A stretch of DNA of 64,000 nucleotides from Vallitalea okinawensis (GTDB lineage: Bacteria; Bacillota; Clostridia; Lachnospirales; PQDH01): the NCBI RefSeq assembly GCF_002964605.1, contig NZ_PQDH01000010.1, forward strand, positions 62,001 through 126,000, read 5' to 3'. Of this stretch, positions 61,336 to 64,000 are shown one piece after another. The notes below the pieces were generated by a model that did not search any database, was not told the origin of the DNA, and saw only the letters and a list, made by a program, of their open reading frames with translations. Within the stretch, counting starts at the first letter, position 1; each line of letters begins with the position of its first letter. A program made the position numbers and the translations under genes.

Positions 61336-61358
61336 AAGTAAGAGGTATCATACTATTC

Positions 61359-61808
61359 CTATTCATTTAAATGTTCAGCAATAAGATTAACTAGACCGTC
61401 TTCAAACCAATTATTTTGTTCGATTGTTCTCTTTTTAATCCGGGGTGTTTTACCACCAGATTGTCGAATAGCTCTAGCAATATGCCGATTCATTAACATG
61501 AAGTCAATGTTCTCATTGGTATAGCGTTTCCCGTTGTGATTGAGAACATAGGCACCTCTGGCTAAAGCCATTGTAGCGACACCATAATCGCCAGTGATGA
61601 CTACATCACCTTTTTCAAGACGATTAATGAGGGCAAAGTCAACAGAATCACGTCCTTTATCCATAATCAACACCTCAACATTTTCATCATGTGAAGATAA
61701 AACATGGGCTGTATCTGTAATAAAGATAGCTTTCAGACTGTATTTCTTAGCTACCCGAATAATAATATCATTAACTGGACAGGCATCTGCATCAACAAGT
61801 ATTCGCAT
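61359..61808 (-). CDS. YaiI/YqxD family protein (DUF188)
   Basis: A 149-residue PIN-like protein of the UPF0178 family. Seen: RILVDADACPV at the N-terminus, GRDSVDFALINRLEKGDVVITGDYGVATMALARGAYVLNHNGKRYTNENID (about 60-110), and RHIARAIRQSGGKT. The conserved acidic residues resemble a nuclease site, though no activity is established. An upstream in-frame ATG at 61826 lies before the ribosome site GGGAGGTGG, so the ATG at 61808 is chosen. Confidence 0.93.
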   Translation of the reverse strand: MRILVDADACPVNDIIIRVAKKYSLKAIFITDTAHVLSSHDENVEVLIMDKGRDSVDFALINRLEKGDVVITGDYGVATMALARGAYVLNHNGKRYTNENIDFMLMNRHIARAIRQSGGKTPRIKKRTIEQNNWFEDGLVNLIAEHLNE

Positions 61809-62051
61809 ACTCCACCTCCCTTTCACTACCTTTTGCTTATTATAACACTTAAATTCAAATTATTCACGATAATTCATTAATGCTATGCACCACTTTTGAA
61901 CATCTAAGTCTCCTTGCCATTTAAGGATAGATTTTCTCTACACATAGGAGCAAAAATAGGATAAGCATATAAGATGTTTTGTAAATAATAAACATTGAAC
62001 AGGTATTAAGATCTATGTTAATATGGAAATATATGAGTGGAGTGAAAAAGT

Positions 62052-62939
62052 ATGGATGCTAGAAAGTTACCTATAAAAAAAATTTCAAATTATATAAAGG
62101 TATTATGCGTTAGCCAGATTATTTTAATACTTGTACTCTTAGGTGTTCGCCTACTAGTAATCATAAAAGTCCTGGATGAAAGTTTTATTCTGCAAGCTGA
62201 TTTTTTATTATTAATTTCTTCTGTACTTCTTATAACTAATTGCATCATCATGTTTGTAGATATTAAATGGTTGTTTAACTTATCTAATGAGATATCCATT
62301 AAAGACCATGCACTAACTGATATTGAAGCTTTAAATAGGCAACTCCGTGCACAGAGGCATGATTTCTTAAATCATATACAAGTACTATACAGTTTAGTGG
62401 AACTTGAAGAATACCAAGAAGCTGCTGAATACATGAATAAGCTCTATGGAGATATCGAAGGGTTGAATAAGCATATTAAGACAGACCACGTTGCCATTAA
62501 CGCTTTATTGCTGGCTAAATCCAATACAGCAAGGGAACACAAAATTAAGTACGATATCGATATCAAGTCTAAGTTAACTGAGCTTAAGATTCCACCTTGG
62601 GAGATGTGTCGATGTCTTGGTAATCTCATTGATAATAGTATAACCGTTCTTAGTAAAAAAGAGGGACCAAAGTATATTCAGACTCTCATTAGTGAGACCA
62701 TTAATAAGTATGAGATCAAGGTCACTAATAATGGAGAAGCCATAGATGAGGCAATCAAAAATAAAATATTTATGCCAGGCTTTACAACTAAGAAGGAAGA
62801 AGGTCATGGCATGGGTTTATACATTGTTCAGAGTATCATACATAATTATGAAGGAGAAATAGAAGTTAAGAGTAACGACAAAGCCACTAGCTTTATATTA
62901 ACACTACCTAAGGGGAATATTCATAATCAAGATTGTTGA
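62052..62939 (+). CDS. Orphan Spo0B-type sensor histidine kinase
   Basis: A 295-residue membrane kinase. Two N-terminal hydrophobic helices (about 17-37 and 47-68) are followed by a Spo0B-type dimerisation helix pair with the phosphorylated His in RQLRAQRHDFLNHIQVLYSLVELEEYQEA (about 96-125), and an ATPase domain (CRCLGNLIDNSITVL; GFTTKKEEGHGMGLYIVQSII). The form is that of the CitA/DcuS and accessory-regulator type kinases without an extracellular domain. No response regulator lies next to it, so its partner is unknown. Ribosome site GGAGTGA. Confidence 0.88.
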   Translation: MDARKLPIKKISNYIKVLCVSQIILILVLLGVRLLVIIKVLDESFILQADFLLLISSVLLITNCIIMFVDIKWLFNLSNEISIKDHALTDIEALNRQLRAQRHDFLNHIQVLYSLVELEEYQEAAEYMNKLYGDIEGLNKHIKTDHVAINALLLAKSNTAREHKIKYDIDIKSKLTELKIPPWEMCRCLGNLIDNSITVLSKKEGPKYIQTLISETINKYEIKVTNNGEAIDEAIKNKIFMPGFTTKKEEGHGMGLYIVQSIIHNYEGEIEVKSNDKATSFILTLPKGNIHNQDC

Positions 62940-63036
62940 GTCAATCAGATGTATATTTGAAGCAAGAAGTATTGTAAAAGGCTGTTATATGGAATATGAT
63001 GAACTTAGGAAGGGTAGCAAAAGGGAGGTGTCAATC

Positions 63037-63528
63037 ATGGATGCTACTTTATTAGAGTATATTTCTATGATGTTATTAATCATAGGAATTATTCTATTAA
63101 TTATTGAAATTTTTATCCCTAGTTTTGGTATATGGGGAGGATTAGGTATTGTTGCTACCATAGCAGGTATTATTCTTTTTGCAGATACACTTGTTGAGGG
63201 AATTATCATCTTGCTACTTGTAACATGTCTTTTATCCATTATTATATATTTCAGTGTCAAATGGATTGCCAAGAAGAACAAAACTTTGATACTAAAAGAG
63301 AGCTTAGGAGAAGATAATAAGATCTACGATGATCTAAAATTTTTCATAGGCAAAAAGGGCATAACAACTACAGCGCTAAGACCTTCAGGAAATGCGGACT
63401 TTGATGGTGTCAAATTAGATGTTTTGTCAAAAGGTGATTTCATCAAAAGTGGAAAGCAAGTAGAAGTTGTTGAGATACAAGGTACTAAAATCATTGTGAA
63501 AGAGTATGTGAATGAGAGGATTTCATAG
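63037..63528 (+). CDS. NfeD-like membrane protein
   Basis: A 163-residue protein. Three membrane segments (about 7-28, 32-50, 54-76) with FIPSFGIWGGLGIVATIAGIILFAD are followed by a soluble OB-fold (about 100-160, GKKGITTTALRPSGNADFDGVKLDVLSKGDFIKSGKQVEVVEIQG), the NfeD C-terminal domain. The N-terminal serine protease of long NfeD proteins is absent, as in B. subtilis YuaF/YqeZ short forms. It precedes floA. The frame opens at 62989, but the ATG at 63037 follows GGGAGGTG. Confidence 0.92.
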   Translation: MDATLLEYISMMLLIIGIILLIIEIFIPSFGIWGGLGIVATIAGIILFADTLVEGIIILLLVTCLLSIIIYFSVKWIAKKNKTLILKESLGEDNKIYDDLKFFIGKKGITTTALRPSGNADFDGVKLDVLSKGDFIKSGKQVEVVEIQGTKIIVKEYVNERIS

Positions 63529-63585
63529 TAATACTTTTAATTTAGAATAGAGATAGATATAGAAAAATTTTGAAGGGGTGTTTTT

Positions 63586-64000
63586 ATGTCATCAGAATTA
63601 ATAAGAATGCTTATTATTATAGCGGCAATAGCGCTTTTCTTTGCTATATTTTTTAGTGTTATCCCCGTAAGATTATGGATATCCGCATTAGCTTCAGGAG
63701 TTCGTATTGGAATTTTATCATTAGTCGGTATGCGATTAAGAAGAGTAAGACCGTCTGATGTTGTTAGACCTATGATTAAAGCGACAAAGGCAGGTTTAAC
63801 CATATCCATTAATCAGTTAGAAAGTCACCTTTTATCAGGCGGTGATGTGGATCATGTCGTTGATGCCTTAATAGCTGCTCATCGCGCCAAGCTACAATTA
63901 ACCTATGAACAAGCAGCGGCAATCGATCTTGCTGGAAGAGACGTATTAGAGGCGGTACGAATGAGTGTTAAGCCTAAAATTATTGAGACACCTTCTATTA
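63586..64000 (+). CDS. floA: Flotillin-like protein FloA, 3' end cut by window end
   Basis: The first 138 residues of a membrane microdomain scaffold protein. An N-terminal hydrophobic anchor (about 5-30, [32 protein letters not shown]) is followed by [85 protein letters not shown], the highly conserved start of the FloA (UPF0365) PHB domain. The remainder lies outside the window. Ribosome site AAGGGGTG. NfeD-FloA is a standard pair in Firmicutes. Confidence 0.95.
   Translation, partial: MSSELIRMLIIIAAIALFFAIFFSVIPVRLWISALASGVRIGILSLVGMRLRRVRPSDVVRPMIKATKAGLTISINQLESHLLSGGDVDHVVDALIAAHRAKLQLTYEQAAAIDLAGRDVLEAVRMSVKPKIIETPSI

Overview
The window is a chromosomal stretch of a low-GC, Gram-positive, spore-former-type Firmicute. 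I read it as class Clostridia (Lachnospirales-like) from the AT-rich intergenic DNA, strong GGAGG ribosome sites, frequent TTG/GTG starts, the sufCBDSU order, a FabT-controlled FabK-type fatty acid operon, a FloA/NfeD pair and a MocR/ECF vitamin pair. The species cannot be fixed from the sequence alone. I see no rRNA, tRNA, CRISPR array, prophage or transposase gene.

Layout. 1-8.4 kb: a truncated chemoreceptor, a cold-shock protein with a long leader, a LytTR/DUF3021 regulatory pair, an MFS exporter, an FAD-dependent dehydrogenase, a DegV lipid-binding protein and a ferritin-like protein. 8.4-15.4 kb: a lipoteichoic-acid-synthase-like protein fused to a GDPD domain, an ArsR repressor, the nagA-nagB amino-sugar operon behind a palindromic operator, a DUF624 membrane protein and a CBS-pair protein. 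15.4-20.3 kb: the complete sufCBDSU Fe-S assembly operon (minus strand) with a clear promoter. 20.4-25.5 kb: a GH65 maltose-phosphorylase-like enzyme, an ECF S component and a divergent MocR regulator that lacks the PLP lysine. 25.5-26.6 kb has no protein gene but carries three tandem units that look like small RNA genes, plus an intergenic repeat. 26.6-37.2 kb: an AraC regulator divergent from a large GH2 beta-galactosidase, then metG-tatD-ksgA, then an OmpR-type two-component system whose kinase has a solute-binding sensor domain. 37.5-43.3 kb: an operon of DUF2089/SHOCT-like proteins around an MFS exporter, an acidic clostridial protein, a fourth small RNA candidate, and three small membrane proteins. 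43.7-53.8 kb: fabT followed by the complete type II fatty acid operon fabH-acpP-fabK-fabD-fabG-fabF-accB-fabZ-accC-accD-accA. 53.9-64 kb: an XRE/TPR regulator, small proteins, secreted YkuD and C39 proteins, a methyltransferase, a PIN-PhoH ATPase, an AlbA_2 protein, a YaiI protein, an orphan Spo0B-type kinase, and NfeD-FloA (FloA is cut by the window end).

How parts fit together. Sugar use is represented by amino-sugar catabolism (nagAB), maltose phosphorolysis and beta-galactoside hydrolysis, each with its own operator or regulator. Envelope functions are represented by fatty acid synthesis, the LTA-type enzyme, the L,D-transpeptidase-like protein and flotillin. The least expected material is in the intergenic DNA. 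(1) A family of four short transcription units has a TATAAT box, a C-rich single-stranded segment resembling an anti-Shine-Dalgarno sequence, and a terminator hairpin. (2) A separate dispersed intergenic repeat of about 85 bp lies mostly just behind terminators and has a compensatory base change in one hairpin. All functional statements are from reading the sequence; no search or folding program was run.
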